From: Methylorubrum populi
Lineage (GTDB): Bacteria > Pseudomonadota > Alphaproteobacteria > Rhizobiales > Beijerinckiaceae
Length of the DNA: 64,000 nt
Assembly (NCBI GenBank): GCA_036946625.1
Contig: JAQIIU010000002.1
Span: 434,001-498,000, forward strand
Direction: 5' to 3'
Part shown: positions 39,343-48,218 of the stretch, piece after piece
How positions within the stretch are numbered: position 1 is the stretch's first letter
Layout: every line of letters starts with the position of its first letter
Notes under the pieces: model-generated
The model's input: the letters and a program-made list of their open reading frames with translations, nothing else
The model's database searches: none
What the model was told of the DNA's origin: nothing
Translations under genes and position numbers: made by a program

Positions 39343-40686
39343 ATGGCCGCCGTGCCGTCCCCGCTGACCGCGCCCCACGCGCCGCCCGCACCCAAGCCCT
39401 TCTATCGCACGCTCTACTTCCAGGTGCTGGTCGCCGTCGCCATCGGCATCACCCTCGGGCACTTCTACCCGAAGCTCGGCGCCGACATGAAGCCGCTCGG
39501 GGACGCCTTCATCAAGCTCGTCAAGATGATCATCGCCCCGGTGATCTTCCTCACCGTCGTCTCCGGCATCGCCGGCATGACGAACCTGGAGAAGGTCGGC
39601 CGCGTCGGCGGCAAGGCGCTCGCCTACTTCCTCACCTTCTCGACGCTGGCGCTGGTCGTCGGCCTCATCGTCGCCAACGTGCTCCAGCCCGGTCACGGCC
39701 TGCACATCGACCCGAACTCGCTCGATCCGAAGGCGGTCGCGACCTATGCCGGCAAGGCCAAGGAGCAGAACGTCGCCGACTTCCTGATGAACATCATCCC
39801 GACGACGGCCGTCGGCGCCTTCGCGGGCGGTGAGATCCTTCAGGTTCTGTTCTTCTCGGTGCTGTTCGGCTTCGGCCTCGCCTTCCTCGGCGAGCGCGGC
39901 AAGCCGGTGCTCGACATCATCAAGGTGATGTCCGAGGCGATCTTCGGCGTCGTCAACATCATCATGAAGGTCGCTCCCCTCGGCGCCTTCGGCGCGATGG
40001 CCTTCACCATCGGCAAGTACGGCATCTCCTCGCTCGCCAACCTCGCCTATCTCGTCGGCGCCTTCTACCTGACCTCGGCGATCTTCGTGCTCGGCGTGCT
40101 CGGTGCGGTCGCCCGCTACAACGGCTTCTCGATCGTCCGGCTCATCCGCTACATCAAGGAAGAGCTGATGCTCGTGCTCGGCACCTCGTCCTCCGAGTCG
40201 GCCCTGCCCTCGCTCATCGAGAAGATGGAGAAGGCCGGCTGCTCGCGCCCCGTGGTCGGCCTCGTCGTCCCCACCGGCTATTCGTTCAACCTCGACGGCA
40301 CCAACATCTACATGACGATGGCGGCGCTCTTCATCGCGCAGGCCACCGACACCCCGATCACCTTCGGCGAGCAGGTTCTGCTGCTGCTGGTCGCCATGCT
40401 CTCCTCGAAGGGGGCGGCGGGCGTCACGGGTTCGGGCTTCATCACCCTGGCGGCGACGCTGGCGGTGGTTCCCTCGGTGCCGGTCGTCGGCATGGCGCTG
40501 ATCCTCGGCATCGACCGCTTCATGTCGGAGTGCCGCGCGCTCACCAACTTCATCGGCAACGCCGTGGCCTGCATCGTGGTGGCCCGCTGGGAAGGCGAGG
40601 TCGACGAGGCCAAGCTCCACGCGACGCTCGGCGGCAAGACGACGGTCGCCGAGACGCCCGCCCCCGTCCTCCAGGCGGCGGAGTGA
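39343..40686 (+). CDS. dctA: C4-dicarboxylate:cation symporter
   Basis: 447 residues of the dicarboxylate/amino acid:cation symporter family, inner membrane. Characteristic segments are [38 protein letters not shown] (serine-rich re-entrant loop HP1), [16 protein letters not shown] (helix 7) and [20 protein letters not shown] (HP2). It imports succinate, fumarate and malate. ATG 39343 follows AGGGAGAG; the frame is open further upstream but without similarity. Confidence 0.95.
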   Translation: MAAVPSPLTAPHAPPAPKPFYRTLYFQVLVAVAIGITLGHFYPKLGADMKPLGDAFIKLVKMIIAPVIFLTVVSGIAGMTNLEKVGRVGGKALAYFLTFSTLALVVGLIVANVLQPGHGLHIDPNSLDPKAVATYAGKAKEQNVADFLMNIIPTTAVGAFAGGEILQVLFFSVLFGFGLAFLGERGKPVLDIIKVMSEAIFGVVNIIMKVAPLGAFGAMAFTIGKYGISSLANLAYLVGAFYLTSAIFVLGVLGAVARYNGFSIVRLIRYIKEELMLVLGTSSSESALPSLIEKMEKAGCSRPVVGLVVPTGYSFNLDGTNIYMTMAALFIAQATDTPITFGEQVLLLLVAMLSSKGAAGVTGSGFITLAATLAVVPSVPVVGMALILGIDRFMSECRALTNFIGNAVACIVVARWEGEVDEAKLHATLGGKTTVAETPAPVLQAAE

Positions 40687-40780
40687 GGCAGCCCGCGGCA
40701 ATGCCCGCTCGGGCGTTTTCCGCGGGACACAGCGATCCGGCCGGGGGCGCACCGTCCTGCGACCCCGGCCGGTATGGGAG

Positions 40781-40811
40781 CCGCGGCAGTCGAGCTCGGC
40801 TGCCGCGGTTT
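40781..40811 (+). terminator. Rho-independent terminator after dctA
   Basis: CCGCGGCAG (40781-40789) and CTGCCGCGG (40800-40808) form a perfect stem followed by TTT. It stands 94 bases after the dctA stop; a second GC-rich pair (CCGGCCGGGG / CCCCGGCCGG) precedes it. Confidence 0.7.
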
Positions 40812-40882
40812 CTCGCTTTGCGGGGCGCGACGCGGCGCTTAACCTCGCCGCCTCGCGAGACCGATTCTGACGGGGGAAGCCG

Positions 40883-41278
40883 ATGCTCAAGGGGCGCTGC
40901 CATTGCGGGGCGATCCGCTACGAGATGCCGTCGGAGGTGGCCCACAGCGCGATCTGCCACTGCTCGGATTGCCGCCGCCATGCCGGCGCGCCGATGGTCG
41001 GCTGGGCGATGGTGCCGGCCGAGCGCGTGACGATCTCCGGCGAGGCCGCGGTCTACGCCTCGTCCGAGCACGGCCGGCGCCACTTCTGCGCCCGCTGCGG
41101 CACCGGCCTGTTCTACGTCAACGAGCAGACCCTGCCGGGGATGATCGACGTGCAGACGGCCACCCTCGACACGCCGGAGGCGCTGCCGCCGCAGGCGCAT
41201 ATCCAGGTCGCCGAGCGCATCGCCTGGGTGGAGGAGGCGCACCGCCTGCCGAGCTTCGAGCGGTTCCCGCCGGTCTGA
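40883..41278 (+). CDS. GFA-family (glutathione-dependent formaldehyde-activating-like) zinc protein
   Basis: 131 residues. The CENP-V/GFA fold is marked by GRCHCGAIRYE, ICHCSDCRRHAGAP and HFCARCGTGLF, giving seven cysteines for two zinc ions. Only some members act as S-hydroxymethyl-glutathione synthase, and most are of unknown activity, so a formaldehyde role in this probable methylotroph remains open. The TGA stop belongs to a shortened repeat. Confidence 0.87.
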   Translation: MLKGRCHCGAIRYEMPSEVAHSAICHCSDCRRHAGAPMVGWAMVPAERVTISGEAAVYASSEHGRRHFCARCGTGLFYVNEQTLPGMIDVQTATLDTPEALPPQAHIQVAERIAWVEEAHRLPSFERFPPV

Positions 41279-41385
41279 TACGGTTTCCGCTTGATGAAAG
41301 CGGCAACCGTATCGGCAAGCCCGCGCGGCGCTTGAGCGAAGCCGACATCCGCCATCCCGAAGGGATCCATCGGATGTCGTATGAC
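41276..41385. repeat. Dispersed palindromic repeat, family A (shortened)
   Basis: Keeps both ends (TGATACGGTTTCCGCTTGAT at the GFA stop codon; CATCGGATGTCGTATGA on the right), but the middle is replaced by an unrelated ~60 bases. It separates convergent genes. Confidence 0.75.
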
Positions 41386-41390
41386 GCCGC

Positions 41391-41975
41391 TCAGAACGCC
41401 GACAGCCTTCGGCGCAGGCGTGCCAGGAAGCGCTCGCGCGTCCGGTCGGTTGCGCTGTCCATGCCGGTGAGCGCGATCCATTCGAGCCGGCAGCGCGGGC
41501 CGCAGAGCGGGCGGATGCCGAAGCGGAACAGGCGCCAGTCGGGCCAGCCGACGAGCCAGAGCAGCCAGCGCGGCGAACCGTAGGTCGTCACCACCGCGAT
41601 CCTGCGGATGTTCGCGAGGCGCGGTTGCAGCACCTTCGCGCCACCGAGCGCGAAGGCGACGCCCGGCAGCCAGACCCGGTCGAACCAGCCCTTCAGCATC
41701 GCCGGCGGCCCGAACCACCATGTCGGGTAGACGAAGACCAGCGCCTCGGCCCGCCGCAGGGCGGCGATGTGGCCGGCGAGATCGGGCCGGTCCGCCGCCT
41801 CGTCGTAATAGGCGCCGCGCTCCCGCGCGCTCAGCCGCGGGTCGAAATCCTGGCCGTAGAGGTCGAGGATCTCGACTCCGTGGCCTGCTGCCTCCAGCGC
41901 CGAGACCGCCGCCGCGCGCAGGGCCGCGCTGAAGCTGTCGGGGCGCGGATGGCAATGGACCAGCAGGACGCGCAT
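41391..41975 (-). CDS. NAD(P)H-quinone oxidoreductase / flavodoxin-fold protein
   Basis: 194 residues. The N-terminus MRVLLVHCHPRPDSFSAALR binds the FMN/FAD phosphate. VFVYPTWWFGPPAMLKGWFD is the typical NQO1/KefF-like signature that contacts the flavin ring, and TTYGSPRW completes the site. A two-electron reduction of quinones is expected. KefF-type partners associate with K+ efflux systems, but the antiporter here is 35 kb away. It is seven bases from the next minus-strand gene's stop. Confidence 0.85.
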   Translation of the reverse strand: MRVLLVHCHPRPDSFSAALRAAAVSALEAAGHGVEILDLYGQDFDPRLSARERGAYYDEAADRPDLAGHIAALRRAEALVFVYPTWWFGPPAMLKGWFDRVWLPGVAFALGGAKVLQPRLANIRRIAVVTTYGSPRWLLWLVGWPDWRLFRFGIRPLCGPRCRLEWIALTGMDSATDRTRERFLARLRRRLSAF

Positions 41976-41981
41976 CGGGCG

Positions 41982-43202
41982 CTACCGGCCCGGCTCGGCC
42001 GCCCGCACCCGGTCGAGCAGCGCGGCTGCGGCGTAGCCGTCGGGCACGAGGCCGGTCGCCGCCTGGAAGGCGCGGATCGCGGTGCGGGTTTTGGGCCCGA
42101 TCTTGCCGTCCGCGCCGCCGACCGCGTAGCCGAGGGCGGACAGCCGCGACTGGAGGTCGGTGCGCTCCTCGGTCGTGAGCATGCGGTCCCCCCGCGGCCA
42201 GTCCCGGGCGAAGCCGGGCGCGCCGCGCAGCCGGTCGGAGAGATGCGCCACGGTGAGCGCGTAGGCGAGCGCCGTGTTGTAGCGCAGGATCACCCGGAAG
42301 TTCGGCTCCAGCAGGAAGGCCGGCCCCTTGGCGCCGGCCGGCAGCAGCAGCGCGGCACGCCGCTCCGCGCCCTCGGGAAAGGCGCCGGCCGCCGGCTCGA
42401 GCCCGAGCCTGCGCCACTCCGAGAACGGCCGCTCGGTGGTCTCGTCGGCGAGACGGAGGTCGAAGCCTTCGGGCAGGAGCACTTCCACGCCCCAGCCCTC
42501 GTTCGCTCGCCAGCCGGAATCTTTCAGAAAATTCGCGGTCGAGGCGAGGGCGTCGGGCACCGAACGCCAGATGTCGCGCTTGCCGTCGCCGTCGAAATCG
42601 ACGGCGTGGCGCAGGTAGGCGCTCGGCATGAACTGGGTGTGGCCCATGGCGCCGGCCCAGGAGCCGGTCATGCGCGCCCCATCGGCATCGCCGGCGCCGA
42701 GGATCGTCAGGGCCGCGACGAGCTCGTCGCGCCACAGGCCCGGACGGCCGCTGTCGCCGCAGGCCAGCGTCGCCAGCGCCGGGACCACAGGGCGGATGCC
42801 GGGACCGTCGAGGGCGGCGCCGTAATTCGATTCGACGCCCCAGAAGCCGACCAGCACGTGCCGGTCGACGCCGTAGGCCGCCTCGATCCGCCCCAGCACC
42901 TCGGACCATTCGGCGAGCTTGGCCTGGCCTGCCGCGATCCGCTCGGGCGTCACGCTCGCCTCGATGTACTGCCAGACCGGCTTGACGAACTCGGCCTGGG
43001 ACCGGGTCGCCGGCACCACCGACGGGTCGGGCGCGATCCCCGACAGGGCCGCCTCGGCCACAGGCCGGGGCACGCCGCGCTCCTGCGCCAGGGCCTTCAG
43101 CTCGCCGAGGCAGCGCTCGAAGTCCGGCGGCGGCGGATCGGCCCGAGCCGGGCTGCCAAGAGCGAAGAGGACGAGAAGAAACGATTGGGCTGACGGCCGC
43201 AT
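41982..43202 (-). CDS. Lytic murein transglycosylase (MltB type) with peptidoglycan-binding domain
   Basis: 406 residues. A signal peptide (FLLVLFALGSPARA) is followed by a transglycosylase domain with the catalytic glutamate in VGFWGVESNYGAAL, then MGHTQFMPSAYLRHAVDFDG and the C-terminal peptidoglycan-binding repeat (LQSRLSALGYAVGGADGKIG, TRTAIRAFQAATGLVPDGY). It cleaves peptidoglycan glycan strands in the periplasm. No lipobox is seen, unlike E. coli MltB, so it is probably soluble. Confidence 0.92.
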   Translation of the reverse strand: MRPSAQSFLLVLFALGSPARADPPPPDFERCLGELKALAQERGVPRPVAEAALSGIAPDPSVVPATRSQAEFVKPVWQYIEASVTPERIAAGQAKLAEWSEVLGRIEAAYGVDRHVLVGFWGVESNYGAALDGPGIRPVVPALATLACGDSGRPGLWRDELVAALTILGAGDADGARMTGSWAGAMGHTQFMPSAYLRHAVDFDGDGKRDIWRSVPDALASTANFLKDSGWRANEGWGVEVLLPEGFDLRLADETTERPFSEWRRLGLEPAAGAFPEGAERRAALLLPAGAKGPAFLLEPNFRVILRYNTALAYALTVAHLSDRLRGAPGFARDWPRGDRMLTTEERTDLQSRLSALGYAVGGADGKIGPKTRTAIRAFQAATGLVPDGYAAAALLDRVRAAEPGR

Positions 43203-43252
43203 GGTGTGAGCCTTATCATCTCTCCGGCCGATCGCGAGGCCGGAAGCCCGGC

Positions 43253-43981
43253 TCAGCCGCCGAAGGCGCTCGCCCGCGCGAAGGCCGCCGCGAAGCCGGA
43301 GAGCGGGACGGTGATGACCGTGGGCTCCTTGGCGTCCGGCTTGGTCGCCGAGATCGTCAGGCTGGTCGCGGTCTTCATCGTATCGGTGGCGAGCGTCGGC
43401 AGGCTGATCGGCACGAGGCAGCCGTCGCTCACGCAGAACGAGAACGGCGCCCCCTTGCCGAGTTGCCGGTCGTCGAGCCTGAAGCTCACGCCCGGCTCGA
43501 TCTGAAGGCCGAACGGCATCAGGATCAAGCCCTCGCTCTTCCCGTCCCGGGGCGGGCGCAACTCGACGCTGAACAGGCGCTTGCCGGTGCGCCGGTCCCC
43601 CTGCGACTGGGTGATGACGCAATCGGTGCGCGCCTCGGCGCGGTTGCAGTTCATGGTCCAGTCGCCGTAGCTCTCGCTGACGGAGGTGGCGCCGGCCGGC
43701 CACTGCGCCGGCCCGGAGGCGGCGGCCGCGGGTTCGAGCACCGGTCCGCCCGTGGCGGGGCTGGCCGTCTCCTTGGCCTCGTCCTTTTTCGCTTCCTCCT
43801 TCTTGGGCGCCGGCTTGCGCGGGCGCGGCTTCGGCTTGGCGGCCGGTTCCGCGGGGGCCGCCTCGGGCGCGGCCTCCTGTCCCGCGTCCTGTGCGAAGGC
43901 GGCGCCCGGCCATGCCAGGGCCATCGATCCGGCAAGCAGAAGCGCCGCGGCGGGCGCGATCCTGCGGGACAGAGGCGGCAT
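43253..43981 (-). CDS. Invasion-associated locus B (IalB) family protein
   Basis: 242 residues. A signal peptide ends at GAAFAQ; then comes a long Pro/Lys/Ala-rich linker (PKPRPRKPAPKKEEAKKDEA) and an IalB domain from about residue 105 (SVSESYGDWTMNCN, CVITQSQGDRRTGKRLFSVE, GLQIEPGVSF, FSFCVSDGCLVPI). The cysteine pairs are typical. IalB homologues are periplasmic or envelope proteins of unclear function in free-living alphaproteobacteria. Confidence 0.87.
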   Translation of the reverse strand: MPPLSRRIAPAAALLLAGSMALAWPGAAFAQDAGQEAAPEAAPAEPAAKPKPRPRKPAPKKEEAKKDEAKETASPATGGPVLEPAAAASGPAQWPAGATSVSESYGDWTMNCNRAEARTDCVITQSQGDRRTGKRLFSVELRPPRDGKSEGLILMPFGLQIEPGVSFRLDDRQLGKGAPFSFCVSDGCLVPISLPTLATDTMKTATSLTISATKPDAKEPTVITVPLSGFAAAFARASAFGG

Positions 43982-44170
43982 GGTCGGGCTCCTGCGAGGT
44001 GTCGTCGGGGGCGCCTAGCCCCGCTCGCCGATGGATGCAATCGCGCGAAAGCCGCACTACACCGCAACGGCCGGGTTTCCGGTCAAGCCTGGAATCGTTC
44101 CACCACTCTCCGGGTTCACTGCCCGTGTATATGCGGGATTTCTAGGCAATCGGGGGCACCGGGACCGAGC

Positions 44171-44665
44171 ATGAGCGACATCTACGATCACGCCCCGCGC
44201 GACGCGCGCGGCGCACCGCATCCGCTGTCGCAGTATCGCGGCAAGGTGCTTCTCGTGGTCAACACCGCCTCCAAATGCGGGTTCACGCCGCAATACCAGG
44301 GCTTGGAGACGCTGTGGCGGCGCCATCGCGGACAGGGCCTCGCGGTGCTCGGGCTGCCCTGCAACCAGTTCGGTGCCCAGGAGCCGGGCGATGCCGATGC
44401 GATCGAGCGGTTCTGCTCGCTGACCTACGACGTGACCTTCCCGGTCCTCGCCAAGGTCGAGGTCAACGGCCCGGGCGCCGACCCGCTCTACGTCGATCTG
44501 AAGCGGGCGAAGCCCGGCCTGCTCGGCACGCAGGGGATCAAGTGGAACTTCACCAAGTTCCTGATCGGCCGGGACGGAAGGGTGATCGCCCGGTTCTCGC
44601 CCTCGACCAAGCCCGCGGCGCTGGAAGGCGCGATCGAGCGGGCGCTGGCGGCGCCGGGCGGGTAG
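44171..44665 (+). CDS. Glutathione peroxidase
   Basis: 164 residues, thioredoxin fold. The peroxidatic Cys is in VVNTASKCGFTPQY, the Gln in LPCNQFGAQEPGDA and the Trp in IKWNFTKFLIGRDG. It is a cytoplasmic Cys-type enzyme that reduces peroxides, often with thioredoxin in bacteria. ATG 44171 follows GGGACCGAGC. The TAG stop is the first part of repeat family 2. Confidence 0.93.
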   Translation: MSDIYDHAPRDARGAPHPLSQYRGKVLLVVNTASKCGFTPQYQGLETLWRRHRGQGLAVLGLPCNQFGAQEPGDADAIERFCSLTYDVTFPVLAKVEVNGPGADPLYVDLKRAKPGLLGTQGIKWNFTKFLIGRDGRVIARFSPSTKPAALEGAIERALAAPGG

Positions 44666-44744
44666 GACCAGCCGGCGCTGATCCCGACGCAACGCCGGTC
44701 GCCCGCGGGACGCAGGGAAGCCGACCATCGGTCGGCTTCCCTGC
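44663..44744. repeat. Dispersed repeat, family 2, with bidirectional terminator hairpin
   Basis: Begins TAGGACCAGCCGGCGCTGAT at the gpx stop codon, continues with an inverted GCCGGCGCTG / CAACGCCGGTCG part, and ends in a perfect 15-bp hairpin (44712-44726 against 44730-44744, GCAGGGAAGCCGACC). The second copy, at 55197-55296, is in the opposite orientation. Both lie between convergent genes. Confidence 0.85.
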
Positions 44745-44758
44745 AGCTTGGCATAACT

Positions 44759-45559
44759 CTACCGCCCCGCCCGCGCCGCCGGCCCCGGATCGATCGCCGG
44801 CAACTCCCCGGGGGGCAGGCCCGGAGCCGCCGCGGAGGCCTGCGGCGCGTCGAGGCCGCGGGCACGGTTGGCGAGCGCCACGGTCAGCTTCTCGGCCGGC
44901 TCCGAGCCCATCAGCGCCAGCACCTCGGCCATCTTGCGCGGGTTCATCGCCATCACGATCGGCACCAGCGTGTCGAGGCTGAGCCGGTCGAACACCCGGG
45001 CCGCGTCCTTCGGCTTCATCGTCTCGTACATGGTGACGATGGTCTTCAGGCCGGCCCGCTCGGCCTCGATCCGCCGGGCGCTGCCGAGATCGGCCTTGTC
45101 CTCGGCGTCCTTCAGGCCGGCCACGCCGGATTCGAGCTTGCGCTCGGCGTCCTTGAGCATTTGCTCGCGCAGGTCGAGTTCCTCGCCGCGCTGCTTGAGG
45201 GTATCGCGGCGGGCGGCGAGCTTTTCCAGGATCGCCCGCTCGCTCTCCGAGACCGGTTCCGGCACCGGCGGCTGGTACACCGGCGGCGGGGCGGGCTCGG
45301 CCTTCTTGGGGGGCGCCGAGACGGAGCCGGTCGTGGTCGGGTCGGTCGGCTCGTAGTTGGTGCGGGCTTTCGCCAGGACGCGGGCGAAGTCGGGCAACGG
45401 AGCGCCGGGGGCGACCGGCGCCTCCCCTCCCATCAGCGCGGTAAGCTTGAGCACGAGAAGCCCGATCGCCGCCAGGGTCACGGCGTCGATCAGGCGCAGC
45501 CGGAAGGGGCGCGCCGGAAGGCTCGCGAGGCGTGCGAGTCGGCGCGTCGGCAGGCTCAT
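44759..45559 (-). CDS. motE: MotE-like flagellar motor chaperone
   Basis: 266 residues. One membrane helix (LIDAVTLAAIGLLVLKLTAL, residues ~22-42), a Pro-rich linker, a coiled coil (~108-170) and a MgtE-N-like C-terminal domain (MYETMKPKDAARVFDRLSLD, VPIVMAMNPRKMAEVLALM). In rhizobia MotE stabilises the periplasmic motor protein MotC. It is the last gene of fliL-fliM-DUF6468-motE and overlaps the previous stop by four bases. Confidence 0.8.
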   Translation of the reverse strand: MSLPTRRLARLASLPARPFRLRLIDAVTLAAIGLLVLKLTALMGGEAPVAPGAPLPDFARVLAKARTNYEPTDPTTTGSVSAPPKKAEPAPPPVYQPPVPEPVSESERAILEKLAARRDTLKQRGEELDLREQMLKDAERKLESGVAGLKDAEDKADLGSARRIEAERAGLKTIVTMYETMKPKDAARVFDRLSLDTLVPIVMAMNPRKMAEVLALMGSEPAEKLTVALANRARGLDAPQASAAAPGLPPGELPAIDPGPAARAGR

Positions 45560-46071
45560 GCGGCCCTGGCCCGGAGACGGTCGAGGGCGCGTTCGGACAG
45601 GGCCTGCGCGGCGGCGAGCGCCGCGCCGACGCGCTCGCCGTTGCCGCCGGTGGGAGGAAGCACCTCGACGACGCCCGGGCGAGCGGCCGGCGCGGCGGCA
45701 GGAGCCTGCGCGGGGGCGGGCGCCGTGGCGGCGGCCCGCGCTTGGCCGACGATGGAGGCGATCCGGCTCAGCACGCTCTCGCCCGCCTGGACGTGGGCCG
45801 CGAGGTCGGCGGCATAGCGCTCGGCGGTGCCGAGGCGCTCGGCCAGCGTCCGGTCGCACTCGTCGAGGGTGGCGCGAAGCCCGGCGATGGCGCGCTCGGC
45901 GGTGGCGCTCGCCACCACGAGGTCGCCGATGGTCGAGCGCAGGGCCGCCTCGTCCGCCTTGAGCCGGCTGATGCGCCGCGACAGCTTCACCGAGGAGGCG
46001 ATGGTGGCGACCAGGAGCACGGCGACGAGAACGTCGGCGGCCATCGAGACGAAGAAGGTCATCGCGTTCAC
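45556..46071 (-). CDS. DUF6468-type flagellar operon protein
   Basis: 171 residues. One N-terminal membrane helix (SMAADVLVAVLLVATIASSV) is followed by a long helical region with coiled-coil character (ISRLKADEAALRSTIGDLV, TAERAIAGLRATLDECDRTL) and an Ala/Pro-rich tail. It matches the small membrane protein regularly found between fliM and motE in alphaproteobacteria. The precise role is unknown; the position suggests motor or stator assembly. A second ATG at 46062 is possible. Confidence 0.75.
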   Translation of the reverse strand: MNAMTFFVSMAADVLVAVLLVATIASSVKLSRRISRLKADEAALRSTIGDLVVASATAERAIAGLRATLDECDRTLAERLGTAERYAADLAAHVQAGESVLSRIASIVGQARAAATAPAPAQAPAAAPAARPGVVEVLPPTGGNGERVGAALAAAQALSERALDRLRARAA

Positions 46072-46146
46072 CCTAGGGCGCTCTTACGCCGAAATGGCCA
46101 CCGGTCCGGCGTCGAAGAGCGCGTTGAAGCAGGAGCCTCGACCCGC

Positions 46147-47364
46147 TCACCCGTCGTTGCGGTTCTGCATCGAGATTTCGTAGGCCTGCAGCGTTGTGCG
46201 GGACTGCCGCAGCGGCCGGGCGACCTGCACCGCGATGGCGTCGTCGATCCGGCCGATGCGCCCCTGCGTCAGCGCCCAGTCGCCGCAGCGGACCGTGATG
46301 AGGTCGTTCGGTTTGCGGTCGAACATCAGCGTGTCGCCGACCTTGAGATTGAGCACGCGCTTCAAGGGCAGCGTCACCTCGTGCAGCACCGCCTCCATCT
46401 CGACGTCGGCCTGCCAGATCTCGGTGGCGAGGTGGCTCTCCCAGACCTGATCGCGCCCGAGCCGCTCGCCCATGAAGCTCTGCATCAGCAGGTCGCGGAT
46501 CGGCTCGATCGTGGCGTAGGGGAACAGGATCTGCATCCCGCCGCCGCGCCCGTCCATGTCGAGCTTCAGCGTGATCAGGATGGCGGCGTTGCCGGGCCGG
46601 GTGATCGTGGCGAAGCGCGGGTTGGTCTCGATGCGGTCGATGCCGAAGCGCACCGGCGAGAGCGGTTGGAACGACAGTTCGAGGTCGGTGAGGATGATCT
46701 CGACGAGGCGGCGCACGAGGCTCATCTCGATCGTCGTGAACGGACGCCCGTCGAGGCGGCTCGACGAGCCGCCGCGCTTGCCCCCGAGCAGGAGGTCCAT
46801 GGTCGAGTAGGCCAGCGTCTGCTCGACGGTGACGAGGCCGGAGCCCTCCCAGGAATCCGCCTTGAACACGCCGAGCAGCGTCGGCAGGGGGATCGCGTTG
46901 AGGTAGTCGCCGAACCGGACCGAGGTGATGTTGTCGAGGGTCACCTCGACGTTGTCCTGGAAGAAGTTGCGCAAGCTGGTCGACAGCAGCCGGATCATCC
47001 GGTCGAAGACGATCTCCAGCATCGGCAGGCGTTCGTACTGGACGACGCCCGAATCGACGATGGCGCGCACGCCCCCCGCCCCGGAGGCGGAGAGTTCGCG
47101 CAGCGAGAAGCCGAGGACGCCGTCGATCTCGTCCTGGTTCAGGATGCGGTCGTTGCCGGCGAGTTCGGGGAGGTTCTCGGTCTCCCCGTCCTCGATCATC
47201 GTCGCCCACTCGGCGGCGACGTCGCCCGCGCTCTTGGTCGTGCCCTGCTCGGCGAGCGCCGCGCCCCACTCCTCGGCGAGCGAGGCGTCGCCGCCGCCCT
47301 CGCCGCCCTGCTCGGCGAAGGCGGCCGCCCAATCGTCCTCCAGTTCGTCCTCGGGTCCGGTCAT
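46147..47364 (-). CDS. fliM: Flagellar motor switch protein FliM with extended N-terminus
   Basis: 405 residues, about 70 longer than E. coli FliM. The CheY-binding/EIDxLL-type segment, ILNQDEIDGVL, is at residues 74-84 rather than at the very start. It is preceded by an acidic region with three ~20-residue repeats around Trp 12, 33 and 53 (DDWAAAFAEQG, EEWGAALAEQG, AEWATMIEDG). The CheC-like middle domain (SVRFGDYLNAIPLPTLLGVF, LAYSTMDLLLGG) and the C-terminal SpoA domain (LKVGDTLMFDRKPNDLI) are normal. Product of the fliL-fliM operon. Confidence 0.94.
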   Translation of the reverse strand: MTGPEDELEDDWAAAFAEQGGEGGGDASLAEEWGAALAEQGTTKSAGDVAAEWATMIEDGETENLPELAGNDRILNQDEIDGVLGFSLRELSASGAGGVRAIVDSGVVQYERLPMLEIVFDRMIRLLSTSLRNFFQDNVEVTLDNITSVRFGDYLNAIPLPTLLGVFKADSWEGSGLVTVEQTLAYSTMDLLLGGKRGGSSSRLDGRPFTTIEMSLVRRLVEIILTDLELSFQPLSPVRFGIDRIETNPRFATITRPGNAAILITLKLDMDGRGGGMQILFPYATIEPIRDLLMQSFMGERLGRDQVWESHLATEIWQADVEMEAVLHEVTLPLKRVLNLKVGDTLMFDRKPNDLITVRCGDWALTQGRIGRIDDAIAVQVARPLRQSRTTLQAYEISMQNRNDG

Positions 47365-47428
47365 TCGTGTCGCGCCGCTCGCGATGTCAGGGATGGAAGG
47401 ATGATTCGGAAAAAGGGGGTCGTGCCGC

Positions 47429-47947
47429 TCACTGGATGAGGACGTCCTTGAACAGCACGGCCTCGGCCTTGGCCGGGTGGATCGCGATGTTGACCCGCCG
47501 CAGCAGTTCCTCGCGCAGGCGGTACAGGCCGGCGGACCCGGCGAGGTCGCTGGCGCGCAATTCGCGCATGTAGGTCTGGAAGGCGTCCTCCACCCGCGGC
47601 ATCAGCGGCTTCACCGTGGCCTCGACCTTGGCGTCCTTCAGTTCGAGCGCGATGCGCAGCTTGAGGATGTTGGCCTTGGTCGCACCCGGATCGGGGCTGA
47701 GGTTCACCATCATGTCGCGCACGTCGAGGAACACGGCTTGCGCCTTCGGATCGGCCTTCTCCGCGCCGTGCTCGCCCTGGGCGTCGGCATGCGCCGCCCG
47801 GCTCTTCATGAAGAAGAAGCCGCCGCCCCCGCCGAGCAGCAGGATCGCGGCGGCCGCGATGACGATGAGCTTCTTCCTGGACTTCGGCGCCTCCGTCGCG
47901 CCCTCCTCGCCCTCGGCCTCGGATACCTTCTTCGGCTTCTTGGCCAT
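47429..47947 (-). CDS. fliL: Flagellar basal body-associated protein FliL
   Basis: 172 residues. One membrane helix (KKLIVIAAAAILLLGGGGGF, residues ~25-45) precedes a periplasmic domain with FLDVRDMMVNLSPDPGATKA and KAEAVLFKDVLIQ at the end, typical of FliL. It supports stator function. It is first in the minus-strand operon; a perfect CtrA-type TTAA-N7-TTAA site lies about 90 bases upstream. Confidence 0.92.
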   Translation of the reverse strand: MAKKPKKVSEAEGEEGATEAPKSRKKLIVIAAAAILLLGGGGGFFFMKSRAAHADAQGEHGAEKADPKAQAVFLDVRDMMVNLSPDPGATKANILKLRIALELKDAKVEATVKPLMPRVEDAFQTYMRELRASDLAGSAGLYRLREELLRRVNIAIHPAKAEAVLFKDVLIQ

Positions 47948-48034
47948 GGTCTGCTCGTCGAAGGATCGGTTCGGGCCGGGGCGGGCACGCGCGGGAGCGG
48001 GAATCCCCTCCGCTGACGTTCTCGGCCGACGTGG

Positions 48035-48049
48035 TTAACCCTCGGTTAA
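48035..48049. promoter_or_regulatory. CtrA binding site candidate for fliL
   Basis: TTAACCCTCGGTTAA is a perfect TTAA-N7-TTAA full site. It lies 88-102 bases upstream of the fliL start, where it could overlap a -35 region. In Caulobacter the fliLM operon is a CtrA-controlled class II flagellar promoter, so the position is meaningful. Confidence 0.7.
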
Positions 48050-48165
48050 GCCGGCAGAACTTGCCGGGTCGGACTTGCCGCCGACCCCGGACGGGCCGAG
48101 TTCGCCGCCCCGGTGGATTTGGGTCAAGTCACTGGATATCAAAGTAAAAGTTCAAAACAGAGGAT

Positions 48166-48181
48166 TGGCACGGGCCCTGCG
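48166..48181 (+). promoter_or_regulatory. Sigma-54 promoter candidate of flgF operon
   Basis: TGGCACGGGCCCTGCG has GG at 48167-48168 and GC at 48179-48180 with the required ten bases between. The predicted start is near 48192, 27 bases before flgF. The TGGCACG half is identical to the one before flgI. Confidence 0.7.
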
Positions 48182-48218
48182 GTGTCTGGCGCGAAACCGT
48201 CGCCATCCGAGGCACCCC

